Positions 1-8,452 of a DNA stretch of 64,000 bases are shown piece after piece. How positions within the stretch are numbered: position 1 is the stretch's first letter; every line of letters starts with the position of its first letter. Source of the stretch: Streptomyces sp. MMG1121 (GTDB lineage Bacteria; Actinomycetota; Actinomycetes; Streptomycetales; Streptomycetaceae); NCBI RefSeq assembly GCF_001280015.1, contig NZ_LGDV01000190.1, positions 124,001 to 188,000 on the forward strand. Direction: 5' to 3'. The notes under the pieces were generated by a model. It was not told the origin of the DNA. It made no database searches and saw nothing but the letters and a program-made list of their open reading frames with translations. The position numbers were made by a program, and so were the translations under genes.

Positions 1-1
1 T

Positions 2-124
2 GCGGCCGGGGTCTCCGAAGCGACGGTCCGCAAATGGGCCAGCCGCGGAAAACTGACCCGATACGGAAGCCTTTCCCGAGCCGAGTACGACGTGGACGAA
101 CTCACTGCGCTGGCTTCTCGATAA
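2..124 (+). CDS. C-terminal end of a small HTH (MerR/excisionase-like) protein, partial
   Basis: Only the last 40 codons are inside the window; the frame is open from the left edge to a TAA at 122-124. The visible protein reads as a helix-turn-helix of the MerR/excisionase type (GVSEATVRKWASRGKL), followed by a short wing and an acidic C-terminal helix ending LTALASR. Such small proteins bind DNA as phage excisionases or simple regulators. The start and partner genes lie outside, so neither a regulator of the adjoining cluster nor a mobile-element remnant can be excluded. Confidence 0.6.
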   Translation, partial: AAGVSEATVRKWASRGKLTRYGSLSRAEYDVDELTALASR

Positions 125-409
125 TTCCATAAAGAAGGCTTCCGAAGCTTCGCCAAAGGTCCTCTCGCCGTAATTGTGCGCGCGAAAGGGCCCTTCTGGC
201 GTTTCCTTTTTCATGGGATTCAATCATTTTCACGAGATGTTTGACAGTGCCGCGCGAAAGTGTCACGCTCTTGCCGGCGGAAGAAGTGTGTGGTTTTTCA
301 GCCACGGCCTGTCCCCTTCTCCGGCACGGCATCCACGTGCCTTCGCGGACAAGGGCCTCTTCTTTTTCCTTCCGCTGACACCCGTCCACTCGCCATTGAG
401 GCAGGGTTC
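125..409 (+). promoter_or_regulatory. Promoter region of the left biosynthetic operon
   Basis: This 285-base gap is clearly richer in A+T than the flanking genes and holds no convincing gene. A perfect -35 hexamer TTGACA lies at 241-246, and CACGCT at 264-269 is a weak -10 candidate at 17-base spacing. A short inverted repeat around GAAGCTTC lies near 146-153. It is the only obvious start point for the gene run from 410 to 7118. Confidence 0.4.
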
Positions 410-1654
410 ATGGTCATTGACGCGGACGACGCCATCGCGAACTCCCTGGCAGCGATCGGCAGGGCCCGTACGGCATGGGAGAACCGACCTCGCGCCGTCT
501 CTCCCGAAGCCGCATACGAGGAGTTCCTGACGTACCTGAGAAGAAACGTTCCTTTCTATCGTGGGCTCGCCCCCGGGGCCGAGCCGCCCCTCGTCGGCCG
601 GGCCGAACACCAGACGGACGGTGACCGGTTCCGGCCACACGGCGCCCCACCCCCGGCCCACTGGCTCTCCTCCAGTGGCACCACGGGAGCGCCGTTGCGG
701 GCCACGCTGGACGAGGCGGCCTGGTACGCCGTCAACTACCACTTCTTCGCGCAGATCCGCGAACTGGCCGGCCTGCCCGCGGCCGCGTTCCGCCGCGCCG
801 AGCCGGCGGTCCTGTTCGTCAGCAACAAGCCGGGCCGTCCCAGCTTCGTACGTCCCCTGCCGTCCCTGAACGACGGTCTCTACCTGCGGCTGCAACTCCC
901 CGCCGCGGCACAGGCCACCCGCGCCCTCTTCGAGAAGTTCCGCGCCCCGGTCCTCTACGGCAAGCCGACCTATCTGCTCGACCTGCGCACGGCCCTGCTC
1001 GACCAGGGCCTGGAAAGGGCTCCCTGGTCGCCGCGCGTGCTGCTCGTCAGCGGCGAACCGCTCCATCCCGACGACCGCGAACGGCTCACCGACTACTTCG
1101 GGGCGCCCGTGGTCGACGCGCTGGCCTCGACCGAGGGCGGGCTGATCGCCGCGACGCCGCCGGACGAGGCGGAGTACCGCGTGCTGGCCGAAAACGTGCG
1201 CCTCGAAGTCCTCGACGCGAGCGGCCGGACCGCACCGTCCGGGCAGGGCGAACTGGTGCTCACCAACCTCGTCAACCGCAGCACCGCCTTCGCCCGCTAC
1301 CGCACCGGCGACCACGCCGGACTGCGCACCGCGCCGGACGGCACCCAGCGGCTGACCCGGCTGCGCGGCCGGGAGCCGGAGACGGTGGACTTCCGTTCCC
1401 GGACCCTGTCGGCGGACGAGGTGACGCGGGCCATCGGCTTCCTGCCGCACCTCGCCGACTTCCGCTTCACCGCGGGCGAGCGGGAGCGCACGCTCCTGCT
1501 CTGGTCCGCCGAGATCACCTGCACCGATCCGGTGGCCCTGGCCCGCTCCCTGCGTCACGCCGTGACCGACCTCCTGCCCGACGAGGACGTCGAGCTGCGG
1601 CGCTGCGACCGCATCACCCCGCCCGGCGGGAAGAAGCGCCGATTCGCGCTCTGA
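410..1654 (+). CDS. Adenylate-forming enzyme, phenylacetate-CoA ligase (PaaK)-like
   Basis: The 414-residue protein belongs to the acyl-adenylating (ANL) family and most resembles PaaK-type ligases. It shows the phosphate-binding loop SSSGTTGAP, the ASTEGG motif in place of YGxTE, the YRTGD hinge motif and a C-terminal GGKKRRF segment where the catalytic lysine is expected. It should activate a carboxylic acid as acyl-AMP, passing it to CoA, an amine or a carrier. I chose ATG 410 because GAGGCAGGG lies just upstream; the frame stays open 50 codons further but without a good ribosome site. It is the first gene of the cluster, 51 bases before an aminotransferase. The substrate is unknown. Confidence 0.75.
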   Translation: MVIDADDAIANSLAAIGRARTAWENRPRAVSPEAAYEEFLTYLRRNVPFYRGLAPGAEPPLVGRAEHQTDGDRFRPHGAPPPAHWLSSSGTTGAPLRATLDEAAWYAVNYHFFAQIRELAGLPAAAFRRAEPAVLFVSNKPGRPSFVRPLPSLNDGLYLRLQLPAAAQATRALFEKFRAPVLYGKPTYLLDLRTALLDQGLERAPWSPRVLLVSGEPLHPDDRERLTDYFGAPVVDALASTEGGLIAATPPDEAEYRVLAENVRLEVLDASGRTAPSGQGELVLTNLVNRSTAFARYRTGDHAGLRTAPDGTQRLTRLRGREPETVDFRSRTLSADEVTRAIGFLPHLADFRFTAGERERTLLLWSAEITCTDPVALARSLRHAVTDLLPDEDVELRRCDRITPPGGKKRRFAL

Positions 1655-1705
1655 CCCGGCCCGGCCGACCTCACGACCTCACCCCTACCTAGGCGGAGAT
1701 CCCTC

Positions 1706-2728
1706 ATGACCCTCGATCTGACCTGGACCGGCAACCACTTCCTGGATCCGCGGGAGCAGTCCGAGCGGATGAGGTCGGCCACCGCATCGCTCGACGTCAC
1801 CACCCGGGGCGACGTCTGGAGCCGTGAGGTCGCCGCCGCCGTGGCCGGACACTTCGACGTACCCGCGCCGTTCGTCCGCGTCGGCGCGGGCGCCACCCAG
1901 CTCATCGACACCCTGTTGCGCAGCGCCCGGCCGGGCCTCGTGGTGGACGTCACCCCGAACTTCCACCTCACCGCCACCGTCTCCCGGCAGCAGGGCTGGG
2001 ACTACCGCAGCGTCCCGGTGCGCGAGTCGGAGGAACTGCTGCCCGCCCTTGCCCCGTATCTGGACCGGCCCGAGGCGATCACCGTGCTGTGCTCGCCGCG
2101 AAACCCCCTGGGCTACCAGTTCGACCTGGAGACCATCACCACGCTGCTGAGCCGCGCCCGTGGACTGGTGGTCCTCGACGAGGTGTACGCCGACTTCGCC
2201 CCGGACACCGCGCTGCGTCTGGTCTCGCGCTTCCCCCACCTCGTGGTGATGCGCACCTTCTCCAAGGCCTGGGGCATGGCCGACCTGCGCATCGGCTTCG
2301 CCGTCTCCCAGATGTTCGCCCGGGACGACTTCCCGTTCTGGCTCATGCCCAACAGTGTCTCCGGCGTGGCCCAGCAGACGGCCCTGCACCTGCTCGGCCG
2401 GCCGGAGGCCGTACGGGAGAGCATCGAACGGACCCAGGTGTGCCGGCACCGGCTCGTCGCCGGCCTGGAGCGGATCGAGGGGCTGCGGGTCTGGCCCTCG
2501 GACGCCAACTACGTCTGCCTGGAGACCCCGTACGCCGAGGCCGTCGTGGCCGAGCTGCGGGAGGCCGGCTACACCACCCGCCTCCTGCACGACCTCAGGG
2601 ACTACCCGGCCGACTGGCCGGCCGGCGTGCGGATCAGCGTGGCGCCCGAGTCCGAGACCGACGCCCTCGTGCGGTGCGTCGCCCGGGCCCACGCGGCCGC
2701 GGACCGGACGGCACGGACGGCTCCGTGA
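1706..2728 (+). CDS. PLP-dependent aminotransferase, class I/II (HisC-like)
   Basis: The 340-residue protein is a fold-type I PLP enzyme close to histidinol-phosphate aminotransferases and threonine-phosphate decarboxylases. The cofactor motifs are present: SPRNPLG, VLDEVYADF and TFSKAWGMADLRIG, whose lysine would form the Schiff base. Relatives act on small phosphorylated or carboxylated amino acids, so a role in making or converting an amino acid building block of the product is plausible. A clear site AGGCGGAG precedes ATG 1706. Its stop overlaps the GTG start of the S9 peptidase. Whether it transaminates or decarboxylates cannot be read from the sequence. Confidence 0.8.
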   Translation: MTLDLTWTGNHFLDPREQSERMRSATASLDVTTRGDVWSREVAAAVAGHFDVPAPFVRVGAGATQLIDTLLRSARPGLVVDVTPNFHLTATVSRQQGWDYRSVPVRESEELLPALAPYLDRPEAITVLCSPRNPLGYQFDLETITTLLSRARGLVVLDEVYADFAPDTALRLVSRFPHLVVMRTFSKAWGMADLRIGFAVSQMFARDDFPFWLMPNSVSGVAQQTALHLLGRPEAVRESIERTQVCRHRLVAGLERIEGLRVWPSDANYVCLETPYAEAVVAELREAGYTTRLLHDLRDYPADWPAGVRISVAPESETDALVRCVARAHAAADRTARTAP

Positions 2729-4662
2729 GCGGGGCCGAGGTCAACGGGCCGCCCGCGCTCAGCGCCGACGGCCGGTTCGCGGCCTGGCTGAACAGCGGCG
2801 TCACCGCCCCCCGGCTGGTGCTGTACGACGTGACGGAACGCCGTGAGCTGCACCGCGCCCACGTCGGCGCGGCGCGCTGCCGGGCCTTCACCTGGACGCA
2901 CCTGCCCGGCGTCGGCCTGGCCGAGGCGGATGCCGACGGAACCGAGAACTGGTCGCTGTTCCTGGTCCGCTTCGACTCCGGGACCTGGCAGCCGCTCGGG
3001 GACGGTTCGACCGCGCGGATGCGGATCGCGGGACTGTCCGAACAGCGGCCCGACACCGTGGTGGTCTCGGTCGACGGCCGGGCCCCCGGCCACCGCGACT
3101 ACCTGCGGATCTCACTGCGCACCGGCGCGACGAGCCCGGTGCTGCGCGCCAGCGGCCACGCCGCCGTGTACTTCGACCGCGCCCTGCGCCCCCGGCTCGC
3201 CGAGACCGTGCTCGCGGACGGCTCGCGTGCGCTGCGGCACCTCACCGCGGCGGGCGAGGACGCCGGCAGCTGTCTGCACATTCCGCACGAAGAGGCGCTC
3301 ACCTCGCGTGTCGTGCGCTTCGGCGGCGATCCCGAGCGGCTGTACATGGTCCTCGCGGACGGGCCCGACGGCGTACGACTGGCCGAACTCGACTGCCGTC
3401 CGGGACGGCCCGCGCGGCTGCTGCGCACCCTGCACCGTGTCACGCACGGCGACTGCACCGGGGTCCTCTTCGACGAGGACGCGCAGGCTCCGGACCTGGT
3501 CCAGGTGGAGCGGGCCCGGTCGGAGTGCGTACCGCTGGGCGGGCGGTGGGCGTCCACGGTCGAGCGGCTGCGCGAGGACCTCGGCACCGAACCGACGGTC
3601 CTGGAGCGCCGCGCCGGACGCTGGCTGGTCGCCGCGCACCGTCCCGAGCGCGATGTGCACTACGCGGTCCACGACACCGTGAGCGGACAGACCCGGCCGC
3701 TCAGCCGCGCCCGGCCGGCCCAGGCGCCGCTCCCGGTGGAGTGCGCGCCGGCCATGGCCGCGCTGCGCGGCGGCGGGCGTGCCGTCACCTATGTGACCCG
3801 CCCGGCGGGTGCCCGGGGACCCGGTCCGGCGGTGCTGCTGGTGCACGGCGGGCCGTGGCGCCGTAGCCGCTGGCGGTACGCCGAGCGCAGGGCCTGGCTC
3901 GCCGCTCGCGGCTACACGGTGATCGAGCCCAACTTCCGTGGTTCCACCGGCTTCGGAGCGGCCTGGGTCAACGCCGCCGACCGGCAGTGGGGCGCCGCCA
4001 TGCAGGACGACCTGGAGGACGCCCTGGACTGGGCGGTGGCCGAGGGGCTCGCCGACCCGGCCCGGACCGCCCTGCTGGGCGGTAGCTACGGCGGCTACGC
4101 CGTGCTCCAGCTGGCCGCGACCACCCGGCGCCCGCTGGCCGGCGTGATCGCCACCTCGCCGCTGACGGACCTGGTGCGCTTCCTCGAGGAGCCGCCCGAC
4201 TTCTGGCGGTCGGCGGCCCCGATGCTGCACCGCCGGATCGGCGACCCCGCGGACCCCGGGCAGCGGGCGGCTCTCGAAGCGGCCTCCCCGGTGAACCGGC
4301 CGGAGGGCTTCGCGTGCCCGGTGCTGCTGGTCCACGGCGCCACCGACAGCCGCGTACCGGCCGACATGGCGACCCGTATGTTCCTGGCCCTGGCGCGGGC
4401 CGACCGCGACGCCGTGCTCGCGCTCTTCCCCGATGAGGGCCACGAGGTGGTGACCGCCGGCAACCGGGCCGCACTGCACGCACTGCTGGACCGGTACCTC
4501 ACCCGCTGGCTGGGGCCCGCGGACGGTCCGGGCGAGCCGCCGGACCCGGCCGCCGACACCACGCTGAAGCTCTTCGAATCCCCCCGGGCGGCCCGCCGGA
4601 GCGCGGCCGGCCGGAACCCGAAACTTGGAGTGCACCATGGCCATTCACCTGACGCGCAGTAA
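2725..4662 (+). CDS. S9 family serine peptidase (prolyl oligopeptidase / acylaminoacyl peptidase type)
   Basis: The 645-residue protein has a beta-propeller-like N-terminal part and a C-terminal alpha/beta-hydrolase peptidase domain from about residue 390. The catalytic triad is visible: Ser454 in GGSYGGYA, Asp541 in GATDSRVP and His573 in DEGHEV. No signal peptide is seen, so it acts in the cytoplasm. GTG 2725 is chosen because it overlaps the previous stop as GTGA; the frame is open upstream, but only as a shadow of the aminotransferase. S9 enzymes cut short peptides or N-acylated residues. In this cluster it could release a product from a peptide or trim an N-capped intermediate. The 3' end overlaps the next gene by 26 bases. 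Confidence 0.85.
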   Translation: MSGAEVNGPPALSADGRFAAWLNSGVTAPRLVLYDVTERRELHRAHVGAARCRAFTWTHLPGVGLAEADADGTENWSLFLVRFDSGTWQPLGDGSTARMRIAGLSEQRPDTVVVSVDGRAPGHRDYLRISLRTGATSPVLRASGHAAVYFDRALRPRLAETVLADGSRALRHLTAAGEDAGSCLHIPHEEALTSRVVRFGGDPERLYMVLADGPDGVRLAELDCRPGRPARLLRTLHRVTHGDCTGVLFDEDAQAPDLVQVERARSECVPLGGRWASTVERLREDLGTEPTVLERRAGRWLVAAHRPERDVHYAVHDTVSGQTRPLSRARPAQAPLPVECAPAMAALRGGGRAVTYVTRPAGARGPGPAVLLVHGGPWRRSRWRYAERRAWLAARGYTVIEPNFRGSTGFGAAWVNAADRQWGAAMQDDLEDALDWAVAEGLADPARTALLGGSYGGYAVLQLAATTRRPLAGVIATSPLTDLVRFLEEPPDFWRSAAPMLHRRIGDPADPGQRAALEAASPVNRPEGFACPVLLVHGATDSRVPADMATRMFLALARADRDAVLALFPDEGHEVVTAGNRAALHALLDRYLTRWLGPADGPGEPPDPAADTTLKLFESPRAARRSAAGRNPKLGVHHGHSPDAQ

Positions 4663-5893
4663 CGCCCTGCTGCTGCTGACGCCGAAGACGGGCAGCACCT
4701 GGATCCGCCGGAAGATCAGGGAACTCGGTCTCGCCTTCGAGGACGTGGGCGACCCGGCGATGCGCGAGCACGACCTGCTCGCCGACTTCGACCGGTCCCG
4801 GTACAGCTGCGTCGGGGCGTTCGTGCGCGACCCGCTGGAGTGGTACCGCTCGTACTGGTCCTACCGCATGGAGAAGGGCTGGCGTCCGCAGTACCCGCTG
4901 GACGAGCACTGCCAGAGCGAGGACTTCGAGACCTTCGTCCGCCGTGCCGTGACCGTCCTGCCGGGCGCCCTGGGCAACATCTACACCTCGTACGTGGGAG
5001 CCCCGGGCGAGGAGGTCGACTTCATCGGCAGACAGGAGAACCTCGCCGAGGACTTCGCCCGCTTCCTGGAACTGGCCGGCGAGACGTTCGACCGCGCGGT
5101 GCTCACCGAGGGCAGCCGCGTGAACGCGACGACGATCCGGCCCGACTACCCGGAGGAACTGAAGGAGCTGATCACCCTCTCCGAGTGGGAGACCATGGGC
5201 CGCTTCGGCTATCTCGCCGGACGTCCCGACCCCATCGGGCTGGCCGAGATCCAGGCCCGGTACCCCGAGGCCGCGGGCGATCTGCGACTGCTGGCGCTGT
5301 GGACCGAGAAGATCCACTGGGCGCCCGACGACAAGAAGCGGGAGGCCGGCCGTCCCGTCCCCGCCGAGACCCGGTGGGCACGCGTCAACAGCAACTACGC
5401 GCTGTTCGCCGAGCACAAGAAGCAGGACCCGGAGTACGCCGGTGAGCGCTACCGCGCCGCGCTGCGTCTGGATCCGGCGCATCCGCGGACCCTGTGCAAC
5501 CACGCCCTGTACGTGGCCCAGCACGAGGGCGACACCGCCGAGGCCCGCCGGCTGATGCTGCGCGCCCTGACGGTGCGCCCCCAACACCCGTACACCCTGG
5601 GCAAGTTGGCCTGGCTGACCGCCGAACGGCTCGACGACCCCGAGCTGGCCGAGGTCCTGTACCGGCAGAGCCTCGCGGCCAACGGCGGCCAGGACGAGCT
5701 GCGTGCCGAGTTCGCCGGCTTCCTGGCCGGGCGGGACCGCACGCAGGAGGCGCTGGCCCTGCTGGGGCCCGCGGCCGAGAGTGCCACGGCCGACCGTATG
5801 ACGCTGCTCACCCATGCCTCTTTGCTGGCTCGCGCGGGCCGGCTGGCCGAAGCCCGCGACTTCCAGCGGCGTGCGACGGACGCGGCGGCCTGA
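4637..5893 (+). CDS. PAPS-dependent sulfotransferase fused to a TPR domain
   Basis: The N-terminal 200 or so residues form a sulfotransferase. The 5'-phosphosulfate loop is TPKTGSTWI (residues 15-23), and the 3'-phosphate motif runs from Arg64 in VRDPLEWYRSYW to Ser72. The C-terminal part, from about residue 240, is a set of tetratricopeptide-like helices (for example NHALYVAQHEGDTAEARRLM). The protein should move sulfate from PAPS to a hydroxyl or amine, with the TPR part holding a peptide or protein partner. ATG 4637 has GGAG six bases upstream. The same cluster encodes PAPS synthesis and PAP removal. The acceptor is unknown. Confidence 0.8.
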   Translation: MAIHLTRSNALLLLTPKTGSTWIRRKIRELGLAFEDVGDPAMREHDLLADFDRSRYSCVGAFVRDPLEWYRSYWSYRMEKGWRPQYPLDEHCQSEDFETFVRRAVTVLPGALGNIYTSYVGAPGEEVDFIGRQENLAEDFARFLELAGETFDRAVLTEGSRVNATTIRPDYPEELKELITLSEWETMGRFGYLAGRPDPIGLAEIQARYPEAAGDLRLLALWTEKIHWAPDDKKREAGRPVPAETRWARVNSNYALFAEHKKQDPEYAGERYRAALRLDPAHPRTLCNHALYVAQHEGDTAEARRLMLRALTVRPQHPYTLGKLAWLTAERLDDPELAEVLYRQSLAANGGQDELRAEFAGFLAGRDRTQEALALLGPAAESATADRMTLLTHASLLARAGRLAEARDFQRRATDAAA

Positions 5894-5977
5894 CCCAGAG
5901 TCCGGCGGGCCCCGTCCCCTTCCCCACGGGGGGCGGTACCGCCCCCACCATCCACACGCCTGAGGAGGCAACGGACC

Positions 5978-6850
5978 ATGCCCACGGTGCACCCGCTCGC
6001 GCAGGTCATCCAGGACGAACACGTCGGCGCGGCCGGCCGGACGGTCGTGGAGATCGCGGCCGACGCCCGCGCGGCGATGGAGAAGAACCGGATCTGCCTG
6101 ATCCGCGACTTCCCCCTCGACCCCGACCGCTACCTCTCCTTCCTCGGCCACTTCGGTGAGCCGCTGATGAACTACTCCTCGCTCAGCGAGCTGGCGAAGA
6201 CCGACCCGCACCCGCAGATCAACCGGGTGAAGTACAAGAAGAAGGCCGCCGGCGCCCAGTCGGTGCACTACGTCGCCGGCGGTCTGCGCCCGCACTCCGC
6301 GCGCTCCTGGCGCTCCCCGCGCCCCTCCCACTTCGCGATGCTGATGGTCGAGCCCGGCTGGCGCGAGGTGCCGGCCGGCGAACGCGGCGAGTCCGTCGTG
6401 GTCGGCTGGAACGACCTGTTCACCCGGCTCGCCGAGCGCGACGGCGAGGTCTTCCAGAGGCACTTCGCCCGGCTGACGGGCACGCCGCTGAGCTTCCAGG
6501 CGAACAACGTCCGCGAGGAAGTAAGCAGCCTGCCGCTGCTGTACCCGCTGGCGGACGCCCGCGGCCCGTACGACGTGGGCGTCCGGCTCAAGCAGGATCT
6601 GGGCGACAAGGTGGAGGGCATCCGCGAGCAGATCCCGGAGTTCGAGGAGTACCGGGAGTCCCTGCACTACCTGCTCCAGGCGAGCGCCGACGAGCAGTTC
6701 CACGCCTGCTTCCCCCTGGAGAGCGGCGACCTGCTGCTGCTCGACAACCACCGGTTCGCGCACGGCCGGCTCAAGATCGTCGGCGAGTACGTCGTCGACG
6801 GCGAGTCCCGCACCAACAACCGTGAGCTGTGGAGCGTCACGGTCAGCTGA
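5978..6850 (+). CDS. Fe(II)/2-oxoglutarate-dependent TauD/clavaminate synthase-like enzyme with HxA motif
   Basis: The 290-residue protein has the TauD/clavaminate synthase fold signatures. The proximal iron motif, normally HTD or HTE, is His106-Ser107-Ala108 (RPHSARSW), and the distal motif is DNHRFAHGR with His262. Loss of the carboxylate ligand is the hallmark of Fe/2OG halogenases such as SyrB2 and BesD, where chloride takes the empty site. Halogenation of an aliphatic carbon is therefore a real possibility, although some non-halogenating relatives also lack the ligand. GAGGAGG precedes ATG 5978. A second enzyme of the same kind lies at 16336. The substrate may be an amino acid, a phosphonate or the neighbouring peptide. 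Confidence 0.8.
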   Translation: MPTVHPLAQVIQDEHVGAAGRTVVEIAADARAAMEKNRICLIRDFPLDPDRYLSFLGHFGEPLMNYSSLSELAKTDPHPQINRVKYKKKAAGAQSVHYVAGGLRPHSARSWRSPRPSHFAMLMVEPGWREVPAGERGESVVVGWNDLFTRLAERDGEVFQRHFARLTGTPLSFQANNVREEVSSLPLLYPLADARGPYDVGVRLKQDLGDKVEGIREQIPEFEEYRESLHYLLQASADEQFHACFPLESGDLLLLDNHRFAHGRLKIVGEYVVDGESRTNNRELWSVTVS

Positions 6851-6893
6851 GGACTCGTCCCTCATCATCCGTCGTGGAAAAGGAGACCGACCC

Positions 6894-7118
6894 ATGAGCA
6901 GTTCCGAGAACGACCCCGGCGCACCGGCCGCCCCGCAGGACGAGAGCGCCGACCTGGTCGCCGCCTGTGCCGAACTGCAGGGCGAACTCGAGGCGTTGAT
7001 GGGGCAGTCCGGCCCCGACGCGGCCGCCCGGTCGCTGGACACCGCCGTCGCCTCCCTCAAGGAGGTGGAGCAGCGCAACGTCTCGTCGGTCCAGCTGGTC
7101 GCCCTGGCCGAAGGCTGA
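6894..7118 (+). CDS. Small acidic peptide, candidate precursor or carrier
   Basis: This 74-residue peptide has 13 acidic and three basic residues. It starts with a flexible Ser/Pro/Ala-rich segment, continues as a probable helix from about residue 19 and ends VQLVALAEG. It has one cysteine (Cys25). A good site, AAAGGAG, precedes ATG 6894, and a perfect 13-bp hairpin follows the stop, as often seen behind RiPP precursor genes that must be highly expressed. Its position between a 2OG enzyme and the ATCase, with ATP-grasp enzymes, a sulfotransferase and a peptidase nearby, suggests a precursor or scaffold peptide. It lacks the C-terminal EDWGE of LysW-type amino-group carriers. I do not recognise the family. 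Confidence 0.6.
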   Translation: MSSSENDPGAPAAPQDESADLVAACAELQGELEALMGQSGPDAAARSLDTAVASLKEVEQRNVSSVQLVALAEG

Positions 7119-7157
7119 CCCGACCGGGCCACCCCTGTCCCTCCCCCCGGGGACCCC

Positions 7158-7189
7158 GCCCGCCCCGCCGCCCTCCCGGCGGGGCGGGC
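7158..7189 (+). terminator. Strong GC hairpin after the small peptide gene
   Basis: A perfect 13-bp inverted repeat (7158-7170 with 7177-7189) flanks the six-base loop CCCTCC. No T-tract follows, which is usual for Streptomyces terminators. It separates the peptide gene from the ATCase and would stop or attenuate transcription, leaving more peptide mRNA than downstream mRNA. Confidence 0.7.
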
Positions 7190-7281
7190 ACCGCGACCGG
7201 TACGCGCCGCACCCACCGGGAGGCCCGCCTACACTGTCGGCGCTTCGCACCCAGCTGATCACCAAGGAAGTCGGTCACGTC

Positions 7282-8328
7282 ATGTCACTCACCGGGAAGC
7301 ACGTTCTCTCCAGCGACCTCTTCGACCGGGAGGAACTGGAGCGGCTCTTCGCGCTGGCGGACCTGCTGACCCCGGTGGCCCGGGGACGCCAGGTCGCCCG
7401 GGTGCTGGAAGGCGCCGTGATGGCGAGTCTGTTCTTCGAGGCCAGCACCCGCACCCGGCTCAGCTGCGAGTCCGCGTTCCTGCGCCTGGGCGGCGGGGTG
7501 ATCAGCAGTACCGGCGCCGAGATCATGTCCATAGCCAAGGGCGAGTCGCTGGCCGACACCAGCCGTGTGGTCAGCGGTTACTGCGACCTCGTCGTCATGC
7601 GCCACCCCGAGGAGGCCGCCGTCCACGAGTTCGCGGCGGCCACCCACGTACCCGTGATCAACGGCGGCAACGGGGCGGGCGAGCACCCGACCCAGGCCCT
7701 GCTGGACATGTTCACCCTGCACCAGGAGTTCGCCCGCTTCGGCCGCGGTCTGGACGGACGCCGGCTCGCCCTGGTCGGCGACCTGCGGCACGGCCGTACC
7801 GTGCATTCGCTCATGAAGCTGGTCACGCTGTACGAGGACCTGACCATCGTGTGTGTCGCCCCCGAGCCGCTCGGCATGCCCGTCGGCCTGCTGGAGCTGG
7901 CCGAGAGCCGCGGCCACCGGATCGAGCTGAGCGACCGGCCGGAGACCGGGCTGAAGGACGCCGACCTGGTGTACGCCACCCGTCTGCAGACCGAGCGCTT
8001 CGCCGACCGGCCGCTGCCCTACAGCGACGAGTTCCGCGTCGACCGGGCCCTGGTGAGCCGGGTCTGCCGGGAGGACGCGGTGATCATGCATCCGCTGCCC
8101 CGGGACAGCCGGCCCGGCTCCAACGACCTCGCGACCGACCTGAACCAGGACCCCCGGCTGGCGATCTTCCGGCAGACCGACGCCGGTATCCCCATGCGCA
8201 TGGCGCTCTTCGCCTCGGTCCTCGGAGCCGCCGAGGCGGTGCCCGGCGCGCTGCGGCCCGCCGGCTGGTACCGGCCGGACTACACCGGCCCGGACGACGC
8301 GCCGTTCTACCGGAACGCTGCCCTCTGA
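7282..8328 (+). CDS. pyrB: Aspartate carbamoyltransferase (PyrB-like), candidate self-resistance copy
   Basis: The 348-residue protein is an aspartate/ornithine carbamoyltransferase that reads as ATCase. Carbamoyl-phosphate contacts are present: Ser55-Thr-Arg-Thr58 in EASTRTRLS, Ser83 and Lys86 in the 80s loop, Arg107 in MRHP, and His135 and Gln138 in HPTQ. Aspartate-side contacts are also present: Arg172 in GRTVHS, Arg234 and Gln236 in TRLQTER, and Pro271-Leu272 in HPLPR. No other pyrimidine gene is near, so this is not the housekeeping pyr operon. It sits in a cluster predicted to make phosphonoacetate, and N-phosphonoacetyl-aspartate is the classic ATCase inhibitor, so a resistance role fits. 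Carbamoylation of a pathway intermediate is the alternative. AAGGAAG precedes ATG 7282, and a promoter probably lies in 7190-7270. Confidence 0.88.
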   Translation: MSLTGKHVLSSDLFDREELERLFALADLLTPVARGRQVARVLEGAVMASLFFEASTRTRLSCESAFLRLGGGVISSTGAEIMSIAKGESLADTSRVVSGYCDLVVMRHPEEAAVHEFAAATHVPVINGGNGAGEHPTQALLDMFTLHQEFARFGRGLDGRRLALVGDLRHGRTVHSLMKLVTLYEDLTIVCVAPEPLGMPVGLLELAESRGHRIELSDRPETGLKDADLVYATRLQTERFADRPLPYSDEFRVDRALVSRVCREDAVIMHPLPRDSRPGSNDLATDLNQDPRLAIFRQTDAGIPMRMALFASVLGAAEAVPGALRPAGWYRPDYTGPDDAPFYRNAAL

Positions 8329-8388
8329 GCCGGCGCGGATCCCCCGGGCGCTCCCCCCGCCCACCACCGCAGCGAACACTCCGACGAC

Positions 8389-8424
8389 GCCGAAGCGGGC
8401 CGGTCACCACCGGCCCGCTTCGGC
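8389..8424 (+). terminator. Hairpin terminator after the ATCase gene
   Basis: A perfect 16-bp stem (8389-8404 with 8409-8424) closes the four-base loop CACC, 60 bases after the ATCase stop. It ends the ATCase transcript and sets off the MFS/sulfate-activation operon, which starts 28 bases later. Confidence 0.75.
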
Positions 8425-8452
8425 GTTCCCGGCCGCAGACGAGAGGAATGCC

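Noticed and set aside
102..389. A 95-codon minus-strand frame in the left gap
   Set aside because: It has no family resemblance and lies on the region holding the likely promoter of the first cluster gene.
2089..2724. Upstream extension of the S9 peptidase to position 2089
   Set aside because: That part is the shadow of the aminotransferase; the GTGA overlap at 2725 gives a normal start and family-length protein.
6894..7118. The small acidic peptide as a LysW-type amino-group carrier protein
   Set aside because: Acidity and size fit, but the conserved C-terminal EDWGE and the zinc cysteines of LysW are missing.
4499..7216. An open frame of about 900 codons on the minus strand across several cluster genes
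   Set aside because: It is a GC-driven shadow: the plus-strand genes there have clear motifs and ribosome sites, while the minus-strand protein has no recognisable domain and odd composition.
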